Assembly: GCA_023262855.1 (NCBI GenBank) | Contig: JALQYQ010000063.1 | Span: forward strand, 1 to 64,000 | Direction of reading: 5' to 3' | DNA from: Crocinitomicaceae bacterium | GTDB lineage: Bacteria; Bacteroidota; Bacteroidia; Flavobacteriales_D; Crocinitomicaceae | DNA: 64,000 bases | In this document: positions 33,191 through 42,211 of the stretch, in pieces | Layout: every line of letters begins with the position of its first letter | How positions within the stretch are numbered: the stretch's first letter is position 1 | Made by a program: the position numbers and the translations under genes | The notes under the pieces: model-generated | What the model was told of the DNA's origin: nothing | The model's input: the letters and a program-made list of their open reading frames with translations, nothing else | Database searches by the model: none

Positions 33191-34869
33191 GTAATCCTTC
33201 ATTTTCAAATATTGATCGTTGGCTTTTTGAGCTTTTAGAAGGTAATTTATCACCTGAACAAATTGCTCAATTGGAAACATTTTTACTTCAGCATCCTGAA
33301 TTGGATGTTGACAAAGATGTTTGGGCTCAAGCCAAAGTTGATCAGCGAGAATATGTTTATCCACATCAGGATAAATTGATTCGTCGTCGACCTGTAGGTT
33401 TGTATTCTGCAGTTGGATTCTTTACAATAGCATTGTTGGTTTCATTGAGTATTTATTCCAATTCGAATGCTGATTTTGCTTCGGACCTTGCGATAGCGAA
33501 CAATCAAAAGGATCTGATGGCAGAAACTAATTCAATTGTTACTTCGATGAATGAGTTGAACCAGGTTTTTTCTCGTAAACTGCCAGAAACTAAAACCCAA
33601 GACAAACAACTTTCAGCGTATTTGAATACTTCTGAGTCAAATCAATTTAAAGTGTCAAGTGTAACAGAATCAAACAACTATAGAGCTGCTGGCAACAATG
33701 ATAAATTGAAAAAGAATACCGAATTATTGGCTATGAATGGGAGAACTTCTTTCGACTTAAAGGAAGAATTACAACAAGTTAGGCCTACGGTAAATAAATT
33801 AAAAGTACAAAAAGCTGAACACATTCAAATCACCGAAAAAGGAGCTAGTGATTTCACAGCTGCTAAACGAGCAAATCGTTTCGCTAAAACAGATTACAAG
33901 GTAACTTTGGGTTCAAGAATACATAAAATGGGAAGATCATTGCAGCGAATGTTAGATAACCCAATCGCCCTAAGAAATCAGCGTGACCCATATTATCATG
34001 TTCCAGGAATGCAAGCGATGGATGTCAATTTTGGTTCAGTTGGAACGATGTTGGCAACACGTGTACAAACTGTTTCTCGTGCACAGTGGCTTGGTGAAGA
34101 GAATCAACAATTAATGAATCAACTTTCTATTGATGGTTATTCGTATGGCATGCGAGGAGGAATTGGTTTTCAAATGAATCATAGTTATTATGGTACAGGT
34201 GGAATTGAAAATTACAATGCCAGTTTAACGTATTCACCAAAATTCTCTGTTGCTCGAAGTGTAACCGTTGAACCATCTGTTCGCTTCAAAATGGGAAGCA
34301 AAGTGCTAAATGCTAACAATATCACTCCTGGTTCAATGGTTGAATTTGATCGTTTAAACACGCAAGGATTCTTTGTAGACGGTTCAATGCCAATGGGAAA
34401 ACAGTTGTGGTATAAAGATTTAGGACTTGGACTTATGGTAAATACAAAATGGTTTCACGCAGGAATTCAAGGGGATAATTTGTTCCGCCATTATGATAAC
34501 ATTTATTCAAACTCACTTGTCGATCCTCGTCGTGTTGGAACTCATTTTGTGGCGACAATTGGAACCGATTATCAGTCTATTCGCAAAACTGTTACTGTTT
34601 CTCCGTATGTTGTTTATCAGCAACAAGAGAATTTAAAAGAAGCTTGGATGGGTGCAAATTTGAGATTAAAATGGTTAACTGTTGGTGCGGCAGTTTCTTC
34701 TAATCTTGAACCTGCAGCTTCATTAGGATTAAAATTCCAGCATTTTGCGATTACCTACAATGCCGATTTGACACAGTCACAACTGTTAAATCAAAAAAGT
34801 TTATCACATCAATTAACCCTTCGTTTCGTCTCTAAACCAAGTCGAATCGGACAACGACTTTTAAATTAA
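33187..34869 (+). CDS. Putative dual-membrane-spanning anti-sigma factor with PorP/SprF-like C-terminal barrel
   Basis: A 560-residue protein with three parts. Residues 1-68 are cytoplasmic in style, with an anti-sigma-like helical stretch (RWLFELLEGNLSPEQIAQLE then FLLQHPELD) and a positive RRR at 66-68. Residues 71-90 form a single membrane helix without signal cleavage. Residues 91 to about 275 are a polar, low-complexity linker. Residues about 278-560 are amphipathic beta-strands resembling PorP/SprF barrels (GGIGFQMNHSYYG, 'VEPSVRFKMGSK', WFHAGIQGDNL). This layout matches the dual-membrane-spanning anti-sigma architecture I recall from Bacteroides. It overlaps the sigma gene by 4 bp. The barrel call is pattern-based. 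Confidence 0.65.
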   Translation: MSNPSFSNIDRWLFELLEGNLSPEQIAQLETFLLQHPELDVDKDVWAQAKVDQREYVYPHQDKLIRRRPVGLYSAVGFFTIALLVSLSIYSNSNADFASDLAIANNQKDLMAETNSIVTSMNELNQVFSRKLPETKTQDKQLSAYLNTSESNQFKVSSVTESNNYRAAGNNDKLKKNTELLAMNGRTSFDLKEELQQVRPTVNKLKVQKAEHIQITEKGASDFTAAKRANRFAKTDYKVTLGSRIHKMGRSLQRMLDNPIALRNQRDPYYHVPGMQAMDVNFGSVGTMLATRVQTVSRAQWLGEENQQLMNQLSIDGYSYGMRGGIGFQMNHSYYGTGGIENYNASLTYSPKFSVARSVTVEPSVRFKMGSKVLNANNITPGSMVEFDRLNTQGFFVDGSMPMGKQLWYKDLGLGLMVNTKWFHAGIQGDNLFRHYDNIYSNSLVDPRRVGTHFVATIGTDYQSIRKTVTVSPYVVYQQQENLKEAWMGANLRLKWLTVGAAVSSNLEPAASLGLKFQHFAITYNADLTQSQLLNQKSLSHQLTLRFVSKPSRIGQRLLN

Positions 34870-34874
34870 AGATT

Positions 34875-35834
34875 ATGAAAAGGATATTTTCAATTCTAAC
34901 TTGTTTGTTTGTTTTGACAACAGCAAAAGCGCAAGACCCTGCATTTACCCAGTTTTATGCAAATCCATTGTATTTGAATCCTGCATTAGCTGGCTCACAT
35001 GGTTGTCCTCGATTCGCTGTGAATTACAGAAACGAATGGCCTCAATTGTCAGGGAATTATGTGACTTACAGCGCATCCTATGATCAGTATTTCAAAAACA
35101 TTTCTGGTGGATTTGGTGTTCTTGCAACACATGATCAACAAGGTCAAGGAACAATTAATACTTCCATGTTGGGATTGATTTATTCGTACCATTTGACATT
35201 GAATAGAAAGTGGAAAGTGTTGTTTGGTGCAAGAGCAGCTTGGTATCAAAAGTTTTTGGATTGGGATAAATTGACGTTTGGAGATATGATTGATCCGCGC
35301 AGGGGATTTATTTATTCGACAGGTGATGTTCCTCGTGGAGGTTCAAGAGGTTTCTTCGATGCTTCCGCTGGTGCAGTTGTTTTTAACAAGCATTTCTTTG
35401 CAGGTTTTGCAGCACATCACCTAAATAAGCCAAATGAATCTATGATTATCGGAGAATCCAAATTGCCGATAAGACTTACCGGACATATTGGAGCAGAAAT
35501 TCCATTAGGAGCTCGATCAAAATATTCAAATGCAACTTCAATTATGCCAAATATCATTTATCAATATCAAAATGGTTTTCAGGAATTGAACATTGGGACA
35601 TACATTAAATATGGCTCATTCAATTTTGGAGCATGGTATAGAAATAAAGATGCGTTCATTTTAACTTTAGGAATTAATACAGGTAAGTTTAAATTAGGGT
35701 ACAGTTATGACGTAACGGTTTCAAAACTAAACAATGGTGTTTCTGGTGGTTCACATGAAGTGTCTTTGGGAATTAACTTGAATTGTACGACAAAACCGGC
35801 TTCATTTAGAACGATATCTTGTCCGTCCTTTTAA
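34875..35834 (+). CDS. PorP/SprF-family type IX secretion membrane protein
   Basis: Outer-membrane barrel of the PorP/SprF family, partners of surface adhesins exported by T9SS. The signal peptide is MKRIFSILTCLFVLTTAKAQ. The family opening is exact: DPAFTQFYANPLYLNPALAG, then YRNEWPQLSGNYVTYSASYD. Later come GGFGVLATHDQQGQG, the YSYHLTLNRKWKVLFG strand and FKLGYSYDVTVSKL near the C-terminus. 319 residues is typical. It starts 5 bp after the fused anti-sigma/barrel protein, so the three genes form one operon that ends in a strong terminator. Confidence 0.93.
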   Translation: MKRIFSILTCLFVLTTAKAQDPAFTQFYANPLYLNPALAGSHGCPRFAVNYRNEWPQLSGNYVTYSASYDQYFKNISGGFGVLATHDQQGQGTINTSMLGLIYSYHLTLNRKWKVLFGARAAWYQKFLDWDKLTFGDMIDPRRGFIYSTGDVPRGGSRGFFDASAGAVVFNKHFFAGFAAHHLNKPNESMIIGESKLPIRLTGHIGAEIPLGARSKYSNATSIMPNIIYQYQNGFQELNIGTYIKYGSFNFGAWYRNKDAFILTLGINTGKFKLGYSYDVTVSKLNNGVSGGSHEVSLGINLNCTTKPASFRTISCPSF

Positions 35835-35889
35835 ACGTATTCCACTCATTTTTTTCTTGGTTGAATTGAGTGGTCTTTTGTGTTTGTTG

Positions 35890-35918
35890 AAAGGTTTATT
35901 CTTCTGGAATAAACCTTT
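35890..35918 (+). terminator. Intrinsic terminator closing the sigma/anti-sigma/PorP operon
   Basis: A perfect 12-bp stem (AAAGGTTTATTC / GAATAAACCTTT) with a 5-nt loop, running straight into T's. Confidence 0.92.
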
Positions 35919-36059
35919 TTGCATAAATGAAAGTTTTTTATTCATTCATAGGATTCGTTCACACTACCAATTTTCAAGAATATATTCGTGAAAATTTGTT
36001 AAATCGGTCTTTTTGCCCTCCAATTTTGTCTAATTCGATCCAATTTTTCAATTTTTTGA

Positions 36060-36269
36060 AAGCATTTCCTAGAATTTTACGCGTGATTCTTCATCTCGTG
36101 CGCGTGTTTCCTAAAATTTTACGTTTGATTCCTTAGTTTTTTTGTGTGATTCCTTAGTTTGTGCGTGTGTTTCCTTAGTTTTTTTGTGTGTTTCCTTAGT
36201 TTGTGCGTGTGTTTCCTAAAATTTTACGCGTACTTCTCTAATTTTCTCGTGTGTTTCTCAATCATGCGC
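36060..36269. repeat. Array of ten 21-bp tandem repeats (core GTGTTTCCTTAG / GTGTTTCCTAAA)
   Basis: Ten consecutive units of exactly 21 bp, starting at 36060, 36081, 36102 and so on to 36249; an eroded eleventh may follow. Units in the centre are nearly identical (e.g. GTGTGTTTCCTTAGTTTGTGC) and diverge toward the ends. The right part alternates between endings TTTTTTT, TTTGTGC and ATTTTAC. The plus frame reading R-V-F-P-K-I-L is interrupted by TAG in four units, so it is not coding as it stands. It occupies most of the 35919-36399 gap; the remaining bases show nothing recognisable. Confidence 0.9.
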
Positions 36270-36399
36270 GCTTACTTTCTTTTTCGGTAACAACTTTTTG
36301 TGTTATTGAGGCAGGTTTTTATCTGTTTGAATCGGTTTCACAGTGATAAATATTTCTCTTTTTGACACAAATACTGTATTTTGCACGTCTATTATCGAA

Positions 36400-36882
36400 A
36401 TGCTGAGAAAACATTACATACTACTGATAAGTTTTATTCTACCTTTCCTGTCCATTGGTCAAGAATTAATTACGACTAGCGGTGATTTTTACATCCAAGG
36501 AAATACTTCGCTTTCGTGGTCGATTGGTGAGCCTGTTTCCGAGACTTTTTCTTCCTCAACGAACATTTTTACGCAAGGATTTCAGCAGAATTACGAAGAT
36601 TTTGTGGAATTGATTCCCATCAGCTTCTCCCCTAGCTTTGATGTTTATCCGAATCCTTTTTCGCAAGCAATTACCATCAATTTTACAGATGTACAACAAA
36701 CGCTTCGACTAACACTTACTGATCAACACGGAAAAATCTATTACTCCGAACAACTGTTATCAGGAGCTTTTTCGACAAATCTCTACTTAGCCGAATTGGC
36801 TTCAGGTATCTATTTTCTTTCGTTGCTGTCTGAAGATGGGACAACAGCTGTTACTAAACGAATCATGAAAACCAAACATTAA
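36400..36882 (+). CDS. Small secreted protein with T9SS type A sorting domain
   Basis: A 160-residue protein with signal peptide MLRKHYILLISFILPFLSIGQ. About 55 residues follow (LITTSGDFYIQGNTSLSWSI then FTQGFQQNY), a motif I associate with the start of Bacteroidota T9SS proteins. The T9SS type A domain occupies the last 80 residues (DVYPNPFSQAITINF, LTDQHGKIYY, LASGIYFLSL, TKRIMK). GTG 36343 would add 19 residues before the signal peptide, so ATG 36400 is chosen. It ends 1 nt before the next gene, implying a coupled pair. Function unknown. Confidence 0.8.
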   Translation: MLRKHYILLISFILPFLSIGQELITTSGDFYIQGNTSLSWSIGEPVSETFSSSTNIFTQGFQQNYEDFVELIPISFSPSFDVYPNPFSQAITINFTDVQQTLRLTLTDQHGKIYYSEQLLSGAFSTNLYLAELASGIYFLSLLSEDGTTAVTKRIMKTKH

Positions 36883-36883
36883 T

Positions 36884-38434
36884 ATGCGACTTTTACCATT
36901 CATCTTTTTTCTATTGCTTCAACATGCGCTTTTTGCCCAAGCACCTCAGGGCTTCAAGTACCAGTCCATCGCACGTGATTTAAGTGGTAACGAATTGGTA
37001 AACCTACCATTGGGAGTTCGCATCACCTTACACGATGCTTCTCCCACTGGAACAGTTGTTTATCAGGAAGAGCATAATGCAAATACCAATAATTTTGGGT
37101 TATTTAATTTAACTATCGGCGGTGGAACTCCCGTTGTTGGGCAATTCAATTTGATTGATTGGGCGAATGGTTCGAAATACATTCAATTGGAAGTGGATAT
37201 TACGGGCGGAACAAATTACAGCTCATTTGGAACGACAGAATTATTAAGTGTTCCCTATGCTTTGTATGCGAATACGGCTGGTGTTCAGTTGTTACCAAAT
37301 GGTTCTGCGGTTGGAAACACACCATATTGGGATGGATCAGCCTGGGTGGTTGCAAGTTCAAACATTCACAACGATGGTGGAAACATTGGAATTGGAACGA
37401 CAAGTCCTTTGCAAAAGTTACATGTGAACGGGCACATTAACATTCCAAAAGACAGTACCTATCGCATCGACAACATTGGAATTGTTTCGATTAAAGGGAA
37501 TAACAACCTATTTTTAGGTCAACAAGCAGGAAGTTTGAACTCAATTGGTTTTGTCAATGTATTCGTTGGTTATAATGCAGGACAGTTGAACCAAGTTGGG
37601 GCCCAAAACACATTCGTAGGTGCAGAAACAGGCGTTCAGAATTTAGATGGTTCTATGAACTCCTTCTTGGGTCGTCGTGCGGGTTTCCTCAATACAAGCG
37701 GTAATGAAAACACCTTCTTGGGAGCCTATGCTGGTCAATCGAATACGGAAGGAATCCACAATTCGTTCTTAGGAGTAACAACAGGAAATTCAAATACACT
37801 TGGAAGTGAAAATACTTTTTTGGGCGCTCATGCAGGCTACAACAACAACATGGGAAATAACAACTCCTTCATTGGAAATTTTGCTGGATTAGCAAACACC
37901 ACTGGAAGCAATAATACCCTATTAGGTTATTATTCGAATGTTGGAGCTGGTGGTCTCACAAATGCTACTGCCATTGGAAACGGAGCTGTTGTGAATGCTA
38001 GCAATAGCGTAATTATTGGAAATACCGCTGTAACCTCCATCGGTGGACAAGTTGGCTGGAGTACCTTTTCTGATAAACGATTAAAAACAAACATTTCGAA
38101 AAGTACATTGGGATTGGATTTCATTCTTTCCTTGCAGCCTGTTACTTACAATTATAAAGCTGAAGGTCAAACAAACATTTTGTACACTGGGTTAATTGCG
38201 CAAGACGTAGAGAAACTATTAAATCGTTTGAACACTGAATTCAGCGGATTGGTAAAGCCACAAAATGATGCTGACTTTTATTCCATTCGTTACGCCGAAT
38301 TTGTACTTCCATTGATCAATGCCGTTCAAGAGCAGCAGCAAACAATTGACACGTTGAAAAAGGAAAATGAACAACTCGAAGAACGTTTATTGAAATTGGA
38401 AAAGCTAGTTGACCAACTCAAAAAAAATAATTAA
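36884..38434 (+). CDS. Secreted 17-residue beta-roll repeat protein with S74 (tail-fibre/endosialidase-type) intramolecular chaperone
   Basis: A 516-residue exported protein. After the signal peptide MRLLPFIFFLLLQHALFAQ comes a domain common in such proteins (APQGFKYQSIARDLSGNEL ... LLSVPYALYANTA). Residues 208-343 are eight perfect 17-residue repeats of pattern NxFLGxxAGxxNxxGxx (37505-37912), followed by a partial ninth. The peptidase S74 chaperone domain starts at S396-D397 (SDKRLKTNI), where this family cleaves itself. The C-terminal 40 residues are a coiled coil (QQQQTIDTLKKENEQLEERL). There is no T9SS domain. Likely a trimeric surface fibre; target unknown. Confidence 0.87.
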   Translation: MRLLPFIFFLLLQHALFAQAPQGFKYQSIARDLSGNELVNLPLGVRITLHDASPTGTVVYQEEHNANTNNFGLFNLTIGGGTPVVGQFNLIDWANGSKYIQLEVDITGGTNYSSFGTTELLSVPYALYANTAGVQLLPNGSAVGNTPYWDGSAWVVASSNIHNDGGNIGIGTTSPLQKLHVNGHINIPKDSTYRIDNIGIVSIKGNNNLFLGQQAGSLNSIGFVNVFVGYNAGQLNQVGAQNTFVGAETGVQNLDGSMNSFLGRRAGFLNTSGNENTFLGAYAGQSNTEGIHNSFLGVTTGNSNTLGSENTFLGAHAGYNNNMGNNNSFIGNFAGLANTTGSNNTLLGYYSNVGAGGLTNATAIGNGAVVNASNSVIIGNTAVTSIGGQVGWSTFSDKRLKTNISKSTLGLDFILSLQPVTYNYKAEGQTNILYTGLIAQDVEKLLNRLNTEFSGLVKPQNDADFYSIRYAEFVLPLINAVQEQQQTIDTLKKENEQLEERLLKLEKLVDQLKKNN

Positions 38435-38510
38435 TTTAGGTCGTCACGCAACTTTAAGACAAAAATTAAAGTCTAACTGACACACAATCAATCACTACTA
38501 TCATTGAATT

Positions 38511-40202
38511 ATGAAACTACTGAAACACTTTTTTACCTCAATTACCTTAATTGTCGTTTTTGCAAATTATTCATTGGCTTGTAGTCCATGTGGCGCTTTG
38601 TCAAATGTTACGCAAAACATCAACGGAACAAACTTGGAATTAACGTTTACAAGTAACGCAGGATGGCAATGTTGTTATACTGTTCAAATCGAAATTGTTT
38701 GTGCGAATGCTAGTTTCACAGGAATTGCCAACTATTCTTCACAAGAGATTTGTATCAATGGCGGTAATTCAGCTTCGTCCACTTGGAGTACTCCTGTACC
38801 TTATCCATTAACAGTTATTGATATTTCAAACTTCTGTCCAGGCACATATAAATGGCGCGCAGCCGAAACAAGCTGTATGATTTATACGCCAGAGCAACAA
38901 TTTACAGTGACAGGAGCGAGTCCAATTCAATTGGTTTCAAATTTAACACAAGACACAATTTGTCAAACGCAAAACACACAGCTTTCAGTTGTTGCCTCAA
39001 ACGGATGTAGTGCAAATGGTTATTCTTATTCTTGGGCACCAGCTGCAGGATTGAGTAACGCAAACATTGCAAATCCAGTTGCAACTCCAAATGCTACAAC
39101 AACTTATACGGTAACTGTTACAGAGATTGGATCGTGCACAGCGCCTCAAACTTCCGCATTAACAGTAACTGTCAACCCATTACCTACCGCAAGTATTACT
39201 GGAACAACCGAACTCTGTCAGGGAGAACCCAGTCCAACGGTAACACTCACCGGAGCAACTGGAACAGGCCCCTACACCATCAGTTATGATTTAAATGGTA
39301 CAACCCAGACCGTGACCGCCTCCAACACAGCTAATTTAACTGCGCAAACGGCAAATCCGGGTGTCTATACCTATTCCTTAATTAGTATTGAAGATGCAAA
39401 TGGATGTACACAGAATCAGAATAGTTCAGCGACTGTAACTGTTAACGGTTTGCCTATAGTAAATGCTGGTCCAGATCAAGTGTTATGCGAACCAAACGGA
39501 GCTACACCTTCAGAAGTAACACTGAATGGATCTGGTGCATTGACTTACACGTGGGATAATTCTGCTCAAAATGGTGTTCCATTTACGCCCCCAGTTGGAC
39601 AAACAACGTTTACAGTAACGGGAACAGATGCAAACGGTTGTGTTGACACAGATCAGTTGGTTGTAACCTCTTTAACACTTCCTGTAGCGAACGGTGCAGT
39701 GAGTGATGCATATGGAAATGCTGAATTATTGATTGATTTCACAAATTTAAGTCAACATGCCAGCGAATATGTTTGGGATTTTGGCAATGGAGCTACTCAA
39801 AATGAAACATCGACAACCGGTGTTTCATATAACTACACGGTTCCTGGCATTTATACAATTACCTTAACTGCATCAAATGGAATTTGTTCAGATACCTGGA
39901 CAACTGAAATTGAAGTGATTCCTCCGATGGTGGTTACACCTCCTAATATTTTCACTCCGAATTCAGATAACGCAAATGATCTTTATTTTGTGAATGTAGA
40001 TTGGGGAGAAAAGTTTGAAGCAGTTATTTTAAATCGTTGGGGCAATGTCATGATTGAACTTGATTCAATTGACCAAGGATGGGATGGAAAAGTTGCCGGA
40101 AAGGAATGTGACGAAGGAGTTTATTTCGTGAAATACAAAGCAACAGATTTTGGTGGCAAAGAAGTTGAAGGACATACTTTCTTTCATTTAAAACGCCAAT
40201 AA
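38511..40202 (+). CDS. PKD-domain surface protein with gliding-motility-associated C-terminal domain
   Basis: A 563-residue T9SS cargo. The signal peptide (MKLLKHFFTSITLIVVFANYSLA) leads into a Cys-rich region (about residues 24-125, with CSPCGALS and WQCCYT). Then come Ig-like modules with TTYTVTVTEIGSC and TTFTVTGTDANGC spacing, and a PKD domain near 400-470 (YVWDFGNGAT, then YNYTVPGIYTITLTASNG). The CHU_C/type B sorting domain closes the protein: TPNIFTPNSDNANDLYF, ILNRWGNVMIE, GWDGKVAG and GVYFVKYKATD. It ends convergently with the ABC exporter operon. Confidence 0.9.
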   Translation: MKLLKHFFTSITLIVVFANYSLACSPCGALSNVTQNINGTNLELTFTSNAGWQCCYTVQIEIVCANASFTGIANYSSQEICINGGNSASSTWSTPVPYPLTVIDISNFCPGTYKWRAAETSCMIYTPEQQFTVTGASPIQLVSNLTQDTICQTQNTQLSVVASNGCSANGYSYSWAPAAGLSNANIANPVATPNATTTYTVTVTEIGSCTAPQTSALTVTVNPLPTASITGTTELCQGEPSPTVTLTGATGTGPYTISYDLNGTTQTVTASNTANLTAQTANPGVYTYSLISIEDANGCTQNQNSSATVTVNGLPIVNAGPDQVLCEPNGATPSEVTLNGSGALTYTWDNSAQNGVPFTPPVGQTTFTVTGTDANGCVDTDQLVVTSLTLPVANGAVSDAYGNAELLIDFTNLSQHASEYVWDFGNGATQNETSTTGVSYNYTVPGIYTITLTASNGICSDTWTTEIEVIPPMVVTPPNIFTPNSDNANDLYFVNVDWGEKFEAVILNRWGNVMIELDSIDQGWDGKVAGKECDEGVYFVKYKATDFGGKEVEGHTFFHLKRQ

Positions 40203-40278
40203 GCGAGTTTATAAGAGAAACTTTGATTATGTAAAGAAAGCGTTTGCTCTTCACACGACGGGCATGTGCATCTTCCGC

Positions 40279-40950
40279 TTATTCAATAATCTTCCCGTCA
40301 CCCATCATAATGATGCGGTCAGTTCTATGCGCGAAATCGTCGTCGTGAGTTACAATCAGCAAGGATAATTTTTCTTCGACTGATAATTCTTTGAAGATAT
40401 CAAACACGATATCCGAGTTTTTACTGTCAAGATTTCCTGTTGGTTCATCACCCATGATAATGGAAGGATTGTTAATCAAGGCACGAGCGATGGCTACACG
40501 TTGTTTTTGTCCTCCTGAGATGCGTGAAGAAAGTTTCAATGCCTGGTCTTCAATTCCTAGGAGTTTCAACTTCGTGATTGCATCATGTTCAATTTCTTCT
40601 TTTGATTTAAGACCTAATTTGCGCGCTGGAAGCATCACATTTTCCAATACGGTAAATTCAGCTAATAAATAGTGAAACTGGAAGACAAAACCGATTTGTT
40701 CATTGCGAATTGATGCCAAATGATCGGATGTTTGTCCAGTAATCAATTTATCATTCAGGAACAATTCACCCGTGTAATTCGTGTCCATCGTTGAAAGAAT
40801 ATACAACAAGGTCGATTTTCCACAACCCGATTTCCCCATAATGGAAACAAATTCCCCTTCATTGATTTCGAAGGAAATGTTCTTTAGAATTTGCACCTCA
40901 TCAGGAACTGTGAAGCTTTTACAGATGTTATTTGCGCGTAAAATACTCAT
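40279..40950 (-). CDS. ABC transporter ATPase (LolD/MacB-ATPase type)
   Basis: A 223-residue ATP-binding subunit of a MacB/LolCDE-like exporter. Walker A is GKSGCGKST at about 39-47, the Q-loop QFHYLL near 92, signature SGGQKQR near 145, Walker B IIMGDEPTGNLD near 163, and switch His in LLIVTHDDDF. In MacB the ATPase and permease are fused; here they are separate. It follows the permease by 1 nt and closes the three-gene operon. Confidence 0.93.
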   Translation of the reverse strand: MSILRANNICKSFTVPDEVQILKNISFEINEGEFVSIMGKSGCGKSTLLYILSTMDTNYTGELFLNDKLITGQTSDHLASIRNEQIGFVFQFHYLLAEFTVLENVMLPARKLGLKSKEEIEHDAITKLKLLGIEDQALKLSSRISGGQKQRVAIARALINNPSIIMGDEPTGNLDSKNSDIVFDIFKELSVEEKLSLLIVTHDDDFAHRTDRIIMMGDGKIIE

Positions 40951-40951
40951 A

Positions 40952-42211
40952 CTATTGTCCTCGAATTATGTCCACAGGATCAATTTTCTCCGCTTTTCGT
41001 GACGGGAAATAACCTGCAAAAAAGGTTGAAAGCATCGCAAATACAATTCCGATGATGTAATATTTTGCATCGTAATCGATTGGGAACGTTTTTATTGTTG
41101 GAAGCGCCGCAGTATCAAATGGAGTATTATCAATGATGGTCGTAACGAAATAACCTAAAACCAATCCGATGAATCCTCCGATAAAACCAATGATCAAAGC
41201 TTGACTGATGAAAATCCATTTCACATCTCGTCCCGAAAAACCAGTTGCTTTCAGAATGGCGATGTCGTTCATTTTTTCATAAATCAACATGTTCAGAATG
41301 TTGTAGATACCAAATCCAGCTACGATCAATAAAGTAATGGAAACAGCATAAGAAATCATCGTACGAATGGATGAACCTGTTTCAAATTGTGCATTTGCGG
41401 TTTGAATATCAACTGCTGTCACGTTGAAGGTCTCCTCCATCTCTTTAGCCAATTTCGGCGCTTGAGTCATGTCATTCAACTTGATATTGATATCGGTAAT
41501 GTAATCGTTCGATTGCCCCATCAAGCGTTGCGCCATTTCCAGGTTCACATAACTTTGAACATTGTCGACATCAGCCATTCCTGATTGATACAAACCGACA
41601 ATTTTTAAAGGCTGAATTTCACCTGTTTTTGTTGCTACTTGAATCACATCCCCTACTTTAAGTGCCAATTTCTTCGCAACTCCGGCTCCTAGTAAAATAC
41701 CTTTTTCGTTTTGTGCTAAATCTTCGACCGTTCCTTCTACGATGTAATCATCCAAATTGTAGAGTTCTTGTTCTTTTTGAACATTGATTCCTGTCAGCAC
41801 ACCATTTAATTGTGTTGAGCCTCCCAAGTAAAACGATTGCGCTTTCACTTGTGCCGTCGCACCTTTGACGTATTTCTGTTTATTCAAAAACCCAAGTAAG
41901 GGCAAGGCGTTGTGAATTCGAACTTGAATCTTTTTGGGTTTAATCGACTCCACCATGCGTGTTTTCGACTTGTAAGGCTCGTAATAATCGACCGGTTGTT
42001 TTTCCGACGGCTGCACTTCGTTGTACAAGTGAATGTGCGGCGTTCGGTTGAGGATTAAGCCATCCAATAAACCATTCAATCCGTTCATAAAACTCATCAT
42101 GATGATGTACGTTCCAATTCCAAACGTTACTCCCAAAGCAGCAATAATTGTTTGCTTCTTGCGCGAAAGCAAATGGGTTTTAGAAATGGAAAGTAATAAG
42201 GAAAACTTCAT
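40952..42211 (-). CDS. ABC transporter permease of the MacB/FtsX type
   Basis: A 419-residue inner-membrane permease with four-helix FtsX topology. One N-terminal membrane segment (about 20-45, IAALGVTFGIGTYIIMMSF) is followed by a 230-residue periplasmic MacB-PCD domain (YVKGATAQVKAQSF, LGAGVAKKLALKVGD). Three C-terminal segments follow, containing the coupling motif EKMNDIAILKATGFSGRDV. It ends GKIDPVDIIRGQ-like, as in LolC/E permeases. It sits between the adaptor and the ATPase with 0-1 nt spacing. Substrate unknown: lipoprotein, peptide or macrolide-like compounds are possible. Confidence 0.9.
   Translation of the reverse strand: MKFSLLLSISKTHLLSRKKQTIIAALGVTFGIGTYIIMMSFMNGLNGLLDGLILNRTPHIHLYNEVQPSEKQPVDYYEPYKSKTRMVESIKPKKIQVRIHNALPLLGFLNKQKYVKGATAQVKAQSFYLGGSTQLNGVLTGINVQKEQELYNLDDYIVEGTVEDLAQNEKGILLGAGVAKKLALKVGDVIQVATKTGEIQPLKIVGLYQSGMADVDNVQSYVNLEMAQRLMGQSNDYITDINIKLNDMTQAPKLAKEMEETFNVTAVDIQTANAQFETGSSIRTMISYAVSITLLIVAGFGIYNILNMLIYEKMNDIAILKATGFSGRDVKWIFISQALIIGFIGGFIGLVLGYFVTTIIDNTPFDTAALPTIKTFPIDYDAKYYIIGIVFAMLSTFFAGYFPSRKAEKIDPVDIIRGQ

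Noticed and set aside
35927-36136. 69-codon frame running into the tandem repeats
   Set aside because: It has no homology that I recognise, consists partly of repeat sequence and ends at a repeat stop codon; probably not translated.
36060-36269. CRISPR array
   Set aside because: Repeats are contiguous with no unique spacers, vary between units, and no cas genes are nearby.
36884-38434. Prophage tail region because of the S74 domain
   Set aside because: There is a Sec signal peptide and no phage structural, lysis or integrase genes nearby; neighbours are T9SS cargo genes.
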